Source of the DNA: an uncultured Eubacteriales bacterium
Lineage (GTDB): Bacteria; Bacillota; Clostridia; UBA1212; CASDQQ01
Direction of reading: 5' to 3'
Assembly: GCA_949282945.1 (NCBI GenBank)
Contig: CASDQQ010000095.1
Coordinates: 1-42,944 of the forward strand
Length of the DNA: 42,944 nt
Shown piece by piece: positions 25,383 to 33,388 of the stretch (position 1 is the stretch's first letter; each line of letters starts with the position of its first letter). Made by a program: the position numbers and the translations under genes. The notes under the pieces are model-generated. The model saw only the letters and a list, made by a program, of their open reading frames with translations, was not told the origin of the DNA and did no database searches.

Positions 25383-26462
25383 CTATTTATGATTACTTTT
25401 ATTTTTAAAATATTCCAGATTTTTTAAATAGGCTTCCGACTTCGGATTATACTGTCCGGCAATCAAATTATATTTTTCCGCTTCTTCCGTATCTCCTATA
25501 CGATCATAACACACACAAAGCTGAATCGCCGGAATATATCCATAGCACTCGCTCATGACAAAAGCTCCGGACAGATCGTTTCTTTCAGCCGCTAAAGCCT
25601 CTTTATACCAGAAAACAGCAATTTTATAAAACTCTCTTTCAAAGAAGTGCTTACCTATATCACAGCATACCTCGGCTCTCGGCAAATCATATTTAAAAGA
25701 TCGTAAAAGACTTTCCAAAGCTTTATCCGGTTCGCCCAAAGAATAAAAACAATAAGCAAGAAAACGGCAGGCTTCAATATTATTTTCTATCCAACCCATA
25801 CCTATATCTAAAAAGCAATTGAAAATGTCTACGGCCTTTTTGAACTGTTCGTGATAAAAAAGCTCTCTTGCATAATAAAACATATCTCTGGGAGAAAACT
25901 CCTCGCCGTCTTTCAATTGTCTCTCATATATTTTGAGATTGCGATCTCCATATCCACTTTTCACCTTTTTATGAGAAACCGCCGCATCGGAATAAAATAT
26001 TTTCCCCGACGGAGCAATAGCCTCATGGACCCTTCCCCTCCACAAAAACATACCGTTATTTTTCAATATCCTCTCACGATAATATGAAAAAACCGGATTT
26101 CCAGATTCATCAAAAGCCGTATTATATTTCATCATAACGACGTCTACATCGTTTTCCATAGAATTTTTGAGAGAAATCAGCCTTTTTAAATCCTCATCTG
26201 TAAAAATATCATCTGCGTCAAGCCACATACAATATTCCATAGAGGCTTTTGAGAAAGAATAATTTCTGGCGGCCGAAAAATCATCAATCCATGTAAAGTC
26301 GTATATTTTGTCCGTATATTTTTTCGCCTCTTCCTTTGTATTATCTGAACTGCCGGTATCGACTACGATAATTTCGTCAACGGCAGGCTTTACGCTCTCC
26401 AGACAGCGGCCTATCACATCTTCTTCATTTTTTACGATCATACACAAACTTATAGTAATCAA
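25383..26462 (-). CDS. Family 2 glycosyltransferase with C-terminal TPR-like repeats
   Basis: A 359-residue cytoplasmic enzyme. The GT-A domain (1-210) has the typical start I-S-L-C-M-I-V-K-N-E-E, the nucleotide site V-V-D-T-G-S-S-D-N-T and a D-x-D in M-W-L-D-A-D-D. Residues 215-345 are TPR-like helices, as in transferases that modify repetitive protein substrates. I use the TTG at 26462: it keeps the first beta strand and has GGAG 8 nt upstream, while the first ATG (26441) would remove it. It is transcribed toward the Thr-rich collagen-like gene, so glycosylation of that protein is a sensible inference. Confidence 0.88.
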   Translation of the reverse strand: MITISLCMIVKNEEDVIGRCLESVKPAVDEIIVVDTGSSDNTKEEAKKYTDKIYDFTWIDDFSAARNYSFSKASMEYCMWLDADDIFTDEDLKRLISLKNSMENDVDVVMMKYNTAFDESGNPVFSYYRERILKNNGMFLWRGRVHEAIAPSGKIFYSDAAVSHKKVKSGYGDRNLKIYERQLKDGEEFSPRDMFYYARELFYHEQFKKAVDIFNCFLDIGMGWIENNIEACRFLAYCFYSLGEPDKALESLLRSFKYDLPRAEVCCDIGKHFFEREFYKIAVFWYKEALAAERNDLSGAFVMSECYGYIPAIQLCVCYDRIGDTEEAEKYNLIAGQYNPKSEAYLKNLEYFKNKSNHK

Positions 26463-26535
26463 AACAGATTCTCCGAAAAAACAGTCCCGTAAAACAGTAT
26501 ATTTTTTCAGGCAGAAATGTGTGACGCCGGTTTTG

Positions 26536-26562
26536 TTAGCATTCTCTTTAGTTGAGTGCTAA
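26536..26562. promoter_or_regulatory. CIRCE operator (HrcA site)
   Basis: TTAGCATTC, nine bases, GAGTGCTAA: one mismatch from the consensus TTAGCACTC-N9-GAGTGCTAA. It lies just upstream of the hsp20 promoter. HrcA repression of the Hsp20 gene is expected; hrcA itself is not in the window. The divergent glycosyltransferase starts 74 bp away and might also be affected. Confidence 0.92.
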
Positions 26563-26564
26563 AA

Positions 26565-26592
26565 TTAACAATTTTGACATATCTTATATTAT
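26565..26592 (+). promoter_or_regulatory. Promoter of the hsp20 gene
   Basis: TTAACA (26565-26570), 16 bp and TATTAT (26587-26592), directly after the CIRCE element. A perfect TTGACA at 26574 has no partner -10 at the right distance. The 5' UTR would be about 85 nt. Confidence 0.55.
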
Positions 26593-26685
26593 GTTTTGAA
26601 ACAAATGAGTATTAATATAAAGTTGTTGGAAAAAATAAGTTCCAACAGTAACAAATTAGGTAAATAAATTTAGGAGGTAAATATT

Positions 26686-27120
26686 ATGTTTGAACTTACA
26701 AATTGGAAAAACAGAAATAACAATACTTTATTTAATCCGTTTCAGGAGTGGGAAAATTTTGAAAGAGATTTCTTCAAAAATAATTCTCTGTCAGAATTTA
26801 AGACCGACATAAGGGACAATGGTAAAGAGTACACGATCGAGGCAGATCTTCCCGGATTCAAAAAGGAAGACATAAAGGTTGACGTAGACGGAAACTATCT
26901 TACGATCAGCGCTGAGCGCCATACTGAAAATGAGCATAAGGATGAAAAGGGAAACTTCATAAAACGTGAAAGATCTTACGGTTCTTTTAGCAGAAGTTTT
27001 GATATTTCTTCAGTAAAATCAGATTCGATAAGCGCTGAATATAAAGACGGAGTTCTTAAACTTGTCCTTCCTAAGAAGGAATCTACTGTTCCCTCATCAA
27101 GGAGACTAGAAATAAAATAA
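26686..27120 (+). CDS. Hsp20/alpha-crystallin small heat-shock protein
   Basis: A 144-residue ATP-independent holdase chaperone. The alpha-crystallin domain spans about 38-130, with Y-T-I-E-A-D-L-P-G-F-K-K-E-D-I, G-N-Y-L-T-I-S-A-E-R and the A-x-x-x-x-G-V-L-like stretch E-Y-K-D-G-V-L-K-L-V-L-P. The N-terminal arm contains F-N-P-F-Q-E-W. The ATG follows TAGGAGG. It is monocistronic, between a CIRCE-linked promoter and a strong terminator, so heat-shock control by HrcA is very likely. Confidence 0.96.
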   Translation: MFELTNWKNRNNNTLFNPFQEWENFERDFFKNNSLSEFKTDIRDNGKEYTIEADLPGFKKEDIKVDVDGNYLTISAERHTENEHKDEKGNFIKRERSYGSFSRSFDISSVKSDSISAEYKDGVLKLVLPKKESTVPSSRRLEIK

Positions 27121-27136
27121 ACTACATCTCATAAAT

Positions 27137-27176
27137 GAAAGCCGCCTGTTTTTTATTACAGGCGGCTTTCATTTTT
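27137..27176 (+). terminator. Terminator of the hsp20 gene
   Basis: GAAAGCCGCCTG (27137-27148) pairs perfectly with CAGGCGGCTTTC (27159-27170), followed by ATTTTTAT. It starts 17 bp after the stop codon. Confidence 0.93.
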
Positions 27177-27265
27177 ATGAATTCAGTCTTTTTCAGTCTT
27201 TGATAATTTCTCTTCAACCATAACTTTTCCACTGTAAATATTTTCCATCAAAAGTAAACAGTTCT

Positions 27266-27892
27266 TTATAAACGAATAAATAATTTTACTACTTCAGGAA
27301 ATCCTATCGCAAACACCGCAACATACACCCCTGCCGCACATATAATCGCTATAAACATATATAATATTTTTTTATATTGTGTAGAGGCGATCATAAATAA
27401 ATATGCTCCCGATATGATAAACACGGCTATCAAAGCTCCCATCCCGTCTATCAGCACGTCGGCCGCCATAGCTCCGCGTCCTGTAAAAATCTGGTGTATT
27501 TCATCAGAAACAGCGTATATAACAGTCACAATATATGCGGCCGAAAGCTTTTTTATAAAATCCATTTTTTCATATTTATATTTTTCTTCAACATTTTTTA
27601 ACCGCCAATGATAAAATATACTCATATAGCACATAAGGCACAAAAATCCAAAGGACGCCATGTGAGCGGTTTTTCTTACCAATACCGTTACCAGATCCAA
27701 CTCTTCCACGCTTATATTTTCAGAGCCTCCGAAGAAAATATCCGATATAAGTTCGACTAAACCGCTGCTAGTTTCCCTGGATTCTTCTATGTTCTCCGAA
27801 GAAAAATAAAATATTAACGCCATTAAAGACAGCGTTAATATTAAAGATATATAAAATTTGAGTTTTATTTTTCGTGCAGATTTTATTTTCAT
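27266..27892 (-). CDS. VanZ-like membrane protein
   Basis: A 208-residue protein with about five membrane helices. The VanZ family pattern is present: V-R-K-T-A-H-M-A-S-F-G-F-L around residue 75, and S-D-E-I-H-Q-I-F-T-G-R-G followed by D-V-L-I-D-G-M-G. VanZ homologues affect teicoplanin susceptibility in vancomycin clusters, but most chromosomal copies have no known role. Its start codon overlaps the stop of the acyl-CoA synthetase gene in TAATG, so the two are translationally coupled. Confidence 0.88.
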   Translation of the reverse strand: MKIKSARKIKLKFYISLILTLSLMALIFYFSSENIEESRETSSGLVELISDIFFGGSENISVEELDLVTVLVRKTAHMASFGFLCLMCYMSIFYHWRLKNVEEKYKYEKMDFIKKLSAAYIVTVIYAVSDEIHQIFTGRGAMAADVLIDGMGALIAVFIISGAYLFMIASTQYKKILYMFIAIICAAGVYVAVFAIGFPEVVKLFIRL

Positions 27893-29637
27893 TAATTTTT
27901 ATTCTTATTTTTATTTCCTGTTTCCAGATATCTTTTTATTTTCTTTGTAGTAGTCTTTACAAACTCATTATCTCTTATGCTGAATCCCTTTATATGCTTA
28001 TAAAGAGGAAGCTTTGTGTTGGTCTCTTTAACAGCGTCGTTTATAACCTTGTCAACCTCATTTTCAGAGGGCTTTCTGTTTATCTTAAGCATTTCTTTTA
28101 TAGCGTCGAAGTTAGGAAATATCTGAGCTTTTACCACTGTTTCATTCTCAATATCCTCGCCCCATACCATACACTCCTCTATATAGGGACTTGAGCTGAG
28201 GAAATACTCCAGTTCCTCAGGATAAATATTTTTTCCGTTCTTGGTAACGATAACATTCTTTATACGTCCTGTAATTTTAAAGAAACCGTTCTTATCCACA
28301 ACTCCCAAATCACCTGAGTGGAACCATCCGTCTTTTAAAACCGCTTCCGTAGTATCCGGATCATTATAATATCCCATCATAACATTGGGGCCTTTTATTA
28401 TTATCTCTCCTACCCCGTTTTCATCAGGATTATCTATCTTTACATCTACGTCAGGTATAGGGAATCCTACTGAGTCGTCTTTATACGCCTTATCGTTATT
28501 TCCAACTGCCAACGGCGAACATTCAGTAAGTCCGTAGCCCTGTAAAACTTTAAATCCGAATTTTCTCAGATCCTTGCTTACCTCGGGTCTTATAGCCGCG
28601 GCGCCTGTTATTATAAGCCTTAGCTTTCCGCCTACATTATTATGTATTTCAGCAAATATCTTCCTTCTTACATCTATGCCAACCGCTTTAAGAGTTCCTG
28701 ATATACCCTTTCCCAAAGCCAGTTTAAACTTTCCGCCCCTTTTCTGAGAAGCCGCCTTTATGATCTTCTTATGAAGGTTTTCAAGAAGCAGCGGTACGGT
28801 AACCAAAACCGAGGGATGCATTTGGGCCATATTTTTACCTATATTCTTGAGACTGTCGTTATAAACTATACTGGATCCGGCAAATACCGCGCATAAAAAT
28901 CCAATAGTACACTCATATGTATGGTGGAGCGGAAGTACGGAAAATAGTCTGTCCTCTTCGGTTATCCTTACTGTAGTCAATATGGAATGAATATTGGAAC
29001 AAATATTTCTCTGGCATAGCATAACGCCCTTTGCCATACCTGTAGTTCCGGATGTAAAAAGCAAATTGGAAAGTATTTCCGGGTCGGGCTGCGCATTTAT
29101 ATAATCGTCGTTTCCTTTTTCAAGAAGTTCTTTTCCCATAGCCACACATTCTCTAAAAGAGAGTATATTGTCTGCATCTTCTTCCGCGTCCATATCTATG
29201 AGCAGGATATCTTTATTTTCTATACGGTCTCTGTTTTCTTCTACCATTTTTCTCAGCTTACCGGAAAATACAAGAACTTTAGACTCCGATACATTTAATA
29301 TATTTATCACGTCGTCCGGTGGAACATCCTTATCTATAGGTACTATAACGCTTCCTCCGCAAAGTACGGCAAGATAAGTCATACACCATTCTTTACGATT
29401 TTCTCCCATAACCGCTATCCTTTCGCCTTTGAAGCCGCGGCTGAAAAAATATGTTCCCAGATTATTTACAACATCATAAACTTCGTTATAGGTCGTAGGC
29501 TCAAAAACTTTGCTGCTTTTATTCTTATCAAAAAACAGCGCTCTTTCCCCATAAAGTCCAACGCTTCTTTTAAACAGTTGCTTAATTGTTTCCATTCTTT
29601 CAACTTCATAAATGTGATTATCAAAATTCTTTCCCAT
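27892..29637 (-). CDS. Long-chain acyl-CoA synthetase (AMP-forming)
   Basis: A 581-residue ANL enzyme activating a fatty acid with ATP and CoA. Motifs seen are the P-loop LLFTSGTTGMAKGVML, G-Y-G-L-T-E-C-S-P-L and W-F-H-S-G-D-L-G, with a C-terminal Lys in the T-T-K-K-I-K-R end region. I use the ATG at 29637, with GGGAGG 5-6 nt upstream; the frame runs on to a TTG at 29655 that lacks an SD. It heads a two-gene operon with the VanZ-like gene, divergent from the DUF368 gene. Membrane-lipid or exogenous fatty-acid use is the likely context; chain length cannot be read. Confidence 0.92.
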   Translation of the reverse strand: MGKNFDNHIYEVERMETIKQLFKRSVGLYGERALFFDKNKSSKVFEPTTYNEVYDVVNNLGTYFFSRGFKGERIAVMGENRKEWCMTYLAVLCGGSVIVPIDKDVPPDDVINILNVSESKVLVFSGKLRKMVEENRDRIENKDILLIDMDAEEDADNILSFRECVAMGKELLEKGNDDYINAQPDPEILSNLLFTSGTTGMAKGVMLCQRNICSNIHSILTTVRITEEDRLFSVLPLHHTYECTIGFLCAVFAGSSIVYNDSLKNIGKNMAQMHPSVLVTVPLLLENLHKKIIKAASQKRGGKFKLALGKGISGTLKAVGIDVRRKIFAEIHNNVGGKLRLIITGAAAIRPEVSKDLRKFGFKVLQGYGLTECSPLAVGNNDKAYKDDSVGFPIPDVDVKIDNPDENGVGEIIIKGPNVMMGYYNDPDTTEAVLKDGWFHSGDLGVVDKNGFFKITGRIKNVIVTKNGKNIYPEELEYFLSSSPYIEECMVWGEDIENETVVKAQIFPNFDAIKEMLKINRKPSENEVDKVINDAVKETNTKLPLYKHIKGFSIRDNEFVKTTTKKIKRYLETGNKNKNKN

Positions 29638-29674
29638 TGTAACCTCCCGACGCAAACGAAAATATATATGTATA

Positions 29675-29703
29675 ATTATACACTCAATTCAGCGTTTTAT
29701 CAA
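29675..29703 (-). promoter_or_regulatory. Promoter of the acyl-CoA synthetase operon
   Basis: On the minus strand TTGATA, 17 bp and TATAAT, about 35 bp before the ATG. Confidence 0.8.
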
Positions 29704-29722
29704 TTATTTATCTGAATAAAAT

Positions 29723-29751
29723 TTGAATATAGCCCATAAAATTGGTAACAT
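29723..29751 (+). promoter_or_regulatory. Promoter of the DUF368 gene
   Basis: TTGAAT (29723-29728), 17 bp and TAACAT (29746-29751). Its position overlaps the first possible start codons and so favours the downstream TTG start at 29786. Confidence 0.55.
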
Positions 29752-29785
29752 GTTAATATTTTGTTTTTTTGAAAGGATCAGAGCA

Positions 29786-30664
29786 TTGAAAAGCTTTGTA
29801 AATTTTATAAAGGGTATTTTTATAGGGATCGCCGCTGTCATACCCGGATTATCGGGCAGTATATTCGCGGTTACCGTTGGACTTTACGATAAGCTTGTAA
29901 ACGCTGTAAATTCTCTTAAAAGCAATTTTAAGAAAAGCGTACTTTTTCTTATTCCCATAGCTATAGGCGGCGCCCTGGGAGTCCTTATATCCACAAAAGC
30001 CGTACTTTGGGTATGTGAAACATATGCAGGTCCCTCCTACGCGTTGTTTATCGGGCTTGTTTTAGGCAGCGTCCCACTGGTCTTAAATAAAATGAGACAA
30101 ACAAAATTCCGTCCTACATATATCCTGTTCCCTCTCATTTCATTCTCGGCAATAACCGCGCTCACTCTTTTAATAAACGAAAATGAAAGCTCTTATGTGG
30201 CTATCCGTGAAATTTATTCGGTATCGGACGCTCTTATAATTTTCGGAGCGGGAATATTTTCTTGCTCTCTTATGGCTGTTCCCGGAGTGAGCGGTTCGGT
30301 AATGCTCATGGTCATAAATCAATATGGCACTGTATATAATGCCGTATCCTCTATCACGTCTTCATGGCACAGTATAGCCATAACGATTATTTTTGCCCTC
30401 GGGGCTATAGTGGGATTTTTAGGCATAGCAAAATTTCTCTCCTGGGCGTTAGATAAATATAACGCTCAGACCTATTATTGTGTTCTTGGATTGATCTTCG
30501 GGGCGGTTTTTTCTCTGATCTATAATGGGCTTTTATCCTCCTTCACCGGGCTTTCGGCGGGAAAAATAATTTTACAGGCATTGATATATACGGGTTTCGC
30601 CGCTATAGGATTTCTTGTCGTAAAGAAAATTGGTAATAGCGACCGGCGTCCCTCTGTAATATGA
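29786..30664 (+). CDS. DUF368 membrane protein (PopT-type polyprenyl-phosphate translocase)
   Basis: A 292-residue membrane protein with about eight helices. Two copies of the family's P-G-x-S-G motif are visible, A-V-I-P-G-L-S-G-S-I-F near the N terminus and A-V-P-G-V-S-G-S-V-M near the middle, consistent with an internal repeat. DUF368 proteins have been implicated in returning undecaprenyl phosphate across the membrane for wall synthesis. I choose the TTG at 29786 (MKSFVNFIKGIF when read as start), with AAAGGA 8 nt upstream. Upstream TTG (29723) and ATG (29750) codons lie in the proposed promoter. Confidence 0.88.
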   Translation: MKSFVNFIKGIFIGIAAVIPGLSGSIFAVTVGLYDKLVNAVNSLKSNFKKSVLFLIPIAIGGALGVLISTKAVLWVCETYAGPSYALFIGLVLGSVPLVLNKMRQTKFRPTYILFPLISFSAITALTLLINENESSYVAIREIYSVSDALIIFGAGIFSCSLMAVPGVSGSVMLMVINQYGTVYNAVSSITSSWHSIAITIIFALGAIVGFLGIAKFLSWALDKYNAQTYYCVLGLIFGAVFSLIYNGLLSSFTGLSAGKIILQALIYTGFAAIGFLVVKKIGNSDRRPSVI

Positions 30665-30702
30665 AGTTTTTAAGTCATACTTAAAATCATACTTAACAAG
30701 CG

Positions 30703-30756
30703 CAAAAATAAAGCGCCGTCTCAAAAATATCATTTTAAGACAGCGCCTCTTTTTAG
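30703..30756. terminator. Bidirectional terminator
   Basis: A long hairpin from GCGC (30713-30716) to GCGC (30743-30746), with GTCT/AGAC and AAAA/TTTT inner pairs. The plus strand continues CTCTTTTT and the minus strand TTTATTTTTG. It serves the convergent DUF368 and GxGYxYP-type genes. Confidence 0.82.
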
Positions 30757-30784
30757 CTTTAATTTCAGTTAGAATACAGATAAG

Positions 30785-33187
30785 TTAGAATACAGATATA
30801 TTGCCCAATTTCACATAGCCTCCGCCGCTGAGTTTTATTTTTACTTCTATTACCATTTCTTCTTTGTCCACATCAAACGAGGCAGTAACCAATCTTATAT
30901 CATTTGAGCCAAAGAACTGAGAGCCCAATACTTTCTCCGAATTAAGAAGTTCTCCTGTACCCTTATCATAAATTTCAATCTCTATAAGCTCGGCGTCAGC
31001 CTCTGTAGTATCTAAAGTTCCCATTTCTACATTTACATGATGAGTACCTTCAAGAAGTCCCTCGACCTCTATTCCGCCGGCTACCAGATAGGAACCCTCT
31101 CCTGTCCCTGCTCCCGCCACAACATAATTTTCAGAAACTCGTCCGGTCTCCCTTGTTACAGATTGATCAGCGGCCGACTTTATAAATCTGTCGGAATTTG
31201 AAGCATATACCTCGAAATTATAGATTCTGGCTTTTCCGTCGGCTCCCCCGTCGATCACATTAAGCCTTACATATCTGGCAATTACCTTTTCTATACTTCT
31301 GTCGGTCATATCCTGAGTATTGTCGTTTACCCAGTCAACCTTCTCCCAACTTTCTCCGTCTTTGCTTACTTCTATGGAAAAACTTTTTGTATTAAGAGAA
31401 GGATCCTCTCCTCCGGCTTCCGCATGCTGAATAAGATATCTTGTCACATACATTTCCGAACCCAAATCTACTGTCAGGCTTTTAGTTCCATCCAAAGAGC
31501 TCTGCCACTTTCCCGTATTTGACCCGTTAAGGGCGAGTGAAGCCTCATACCCTTCGTCGGCTCCCGTTGCTTCGACATTTTTGTATAGAGCAGCGTTGTA
31601 AGGCAGACCGTAATATTCTCTGTAAAGCGCTAACATCTGGTCAAGACGGACATATTCGTAAATATCATCTCCAAGAGTTTCTGAAATCTTAACAAAATCA
31701 TTTATCCTCGCGGCCCACGAATTTCCCTGTATTCCAATAAACAAAGGTGATTTTCCGTCCCACTTAGCCACTTCATCTCTGATCGAATTAATAACAGTTT
31801 CTTCAATATTATCTCCCACATAGGCCTGCAGTAAAGATATAGCCGGCATATCCTGATAGATGGATGCAGAAACAGAACTTTGCGCTGTGATCCCCAAAAG
31901 AGTCTTGCATTTTTCCGCAAATAAAGAACCCCAAACATCATTTACGGAATACCATACTGTAATAGCCTGAAATCCTGTCTTTCTCAGATATCTGTCTGTA
32001 TTGTCCACAAAAGCCTTCATCCATTCCTCGTTGCTCCAGTCATTCAGTGAAGAATATCCCGCGCCTGATGGTCCCACCACAAGGCAATCCATTTCGGTGG
32101 CATTGGCATAATACCAGTTTAATATTACCGGAGCCGCGTCCAAAAGCATAGGCGAACAGGTCCAGCTTACAGGTATCCGGCCTCTTCCCTCTTCATCCCA
32201 CTTATTTCTGAGGCCGTGCTGGCAATATTGTATATTATCTCCTTCGCTCATCATAAAGGATATGTACACTTTGTTTTCTAATTCAGGCGTCTGAGGCATC
32301 GGATTTTTAATAATACATCTGTCGGTACCTGAATAAACTGTATAGTTTTCAAAATAATCGGCTGCCAGAGTAGGTATGCCATGCTCTCCGCCAGAAAAAG
32401 CAACGCCGTTGGGTTCATCCACCCACCAACCTACATACATAGCTTTTCCTACTTCCATATCATTAAAAAACTTGCTTAAAAGGCTTCGTTCTTCCGCCAC
32501 CATACTGTCAAGCCATACGATCGCTGATTTTGTAGCCACCGCCATATCCCTTATACAGGTCCTGTCAGTGGGTTTTACTCCTACTAAAATTCTTTTTTCT
32601 GTTTCCGGCCATAAATTTTCATACAGATAGTTGTACACTTCCAGCTTATCTTCAAACCTGTCATTGTAGTTTTCTTTAATTTCAAGATTATACGGGGCCT
32701 GGCTATATTTTTCCGCTTCTTTAGGCGAGCATACTATACAATCATTAAGCCCGGCGAAGGTTTCAGCCAAATTAAAGGTGTCGCTGAGACCGTCGTCGTA
32801 AACCACGATTCCTTTTATTTCAGAAATATATTTTAATATAGCGTCGTCCTGGCTGATCCTTTCATAGGGTACACCCAAAGCCTCCGGCCATGTATTGACT
32901 CCCTCGCTGGGTGAAGCCAGACATATAATTCTGGGTTTTGTCCTGTTTACTATACCTTGAAGCGAGACCGTAAGCCCATTGGCATTCAGAGAATCCAATT
33001 TTTCGGCTACAGGAGCAAAAGAAGGCAAAAGCTGTCCCTCTGGCCATGTGATTCCGGTATCCGCTATTGAAACCCGTTCTCCCTGAACGTAGTTGTCCGT
33101 TCCCGGCCCGTTTTTCCCGGAGCCTGTGCAAGACACTAATGTAAAAGTAACGCTTAACGTCAATAATAGACCTAGTATTTTTTTCAT
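30785..33187 (-). CDS. GxGYxYP-type putative glycoside hydrolase lipoprotein with discoidin domain
   Basis: An 800-residue exported protein with canonical lipobox L-V-S-C (Cys20). The central region (about 35-540) resembles the GxGYxYP putative glycoside hydrolases: L-Q-G-I-V-N-R-T-K-P-R near the start, then F-M-M-S-E-G-D-N-I-Q-Y and V-G-P-S-G-A-G-Y-S-S. The motif that gives the family its name is G-A-G-Y-S-S here, lacking the usual Tyr-Pro end. Residues 545-680 form an F5/8-type (discoidin) carbohydrate-binding domain (L-N-G-S-N-T-G-K-W-Q-S-S and a V-R-L-N-V strand). The last ~110 residues are a further beta domain. AAGGAG precedes the ATG. It is monocistronic, and no activity is established for the family. 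Confidence 0.82.
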   Translation of the reverse strand: MKKILGLLLTLSVTFTLVSCTGSGKNGPGTDNYVQGERVSIADTGITWPEGQLLPSFAPVAEKLDSLNANGLTVSLQGIVNRTKPRIICLASPSEGVNTWPEALGVPYERISQDDAILKYISEIKGIVVYDDGLSDTFNLAETFAGLNDCIVCSPKEAEKYSQAPYNLEIKENYNDRFEDKLEVYNYLYENLWPETEKRILVGVKPTDRTCIRDMAVATKSAIVWLDSMVAEERSLLSKFFNDMEVGKAMYVGWWVDEPNGVAFSGGEHGIPTLAADYFENYTVYSGTDRCIIKNPMPQTPELENKVYISFMMSEGDNIQYCQHGLRNKWDEEGRGRIPVSWTCSPMLLDAAPVILNWYYANATEMDCLVVGPSGAGYSSLNDWSNEEWMKAFVDNTDRYLRKTGFQAITVWYSVNDVWGSLFAEKCKTLLGITAQSSVSASIYQDMPAISLLQAYVGDNIEETVINSIRDEVAKWDGKSPLFIGIQGNSWAARINDFVKISETLGDDIYEYVRLDQMLALYREYYGLPYNAALYKNVEATGADEGYEASLALNGSNTGKWQSSLDGTKSLTVDLGSEMYVTRYLIQHAEAGGEDPSLNTKSFSIEVSKDGESWEKVDWVNDNTQDMTDRSIEKVIARYVRLNVIDGGADGKARIYNFEVYASNSDRFIKSAADQSVTRETGRVSENYVVAGAGTGEGSYLVAGGIEVEGLLEGTHHVNVEMGTLDTTEADAELIEIEIYDKGTGELLNSEKVLGSQFFGSNDIRLVTASFDVDKEEMVIEVKIKLSGGGYVKLGNISVF

Positions 33188-33316
33188 TTAGAAACTCCTT
33201 TATAAAATTGAATTGTCTTTTATTTAAAATAACATAATTTTTCGGCAAAGTATAGATTTTTATTTTTTCATAAACGATTCAGAATAATCATTTTTATCTT
33301 TATTTATAAACATAAC

Positions 33317-33362
33317 AGGAGTCCATGCTTTCGTATATTAAAAACGCAAAACATGAACTCCT
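33317..33362. repeat. Inverted repeat downstream of pyk
   Basis: AGGAGTCCATG (33317-33327) and CATGAACTCCT (33352-33362) pair with one G-U wobble around a 24-nt loop, 27 bp past the pyk stop. There is only a weak T-rich tail, so a pyk terminator is possible but not clear. No promoter for the GxGYxYP gene stands out in 33188-33316. Confidence 0.5.
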
Positions 33363-33388
33363 TTATGATCTTTGTATTTTAATTCAAA

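Noticed and set aside
27190-27265. A 21-codon minus-strand frame after the VanZ-like gene
   Set aside because: No SD and no features; length compatible with chance.
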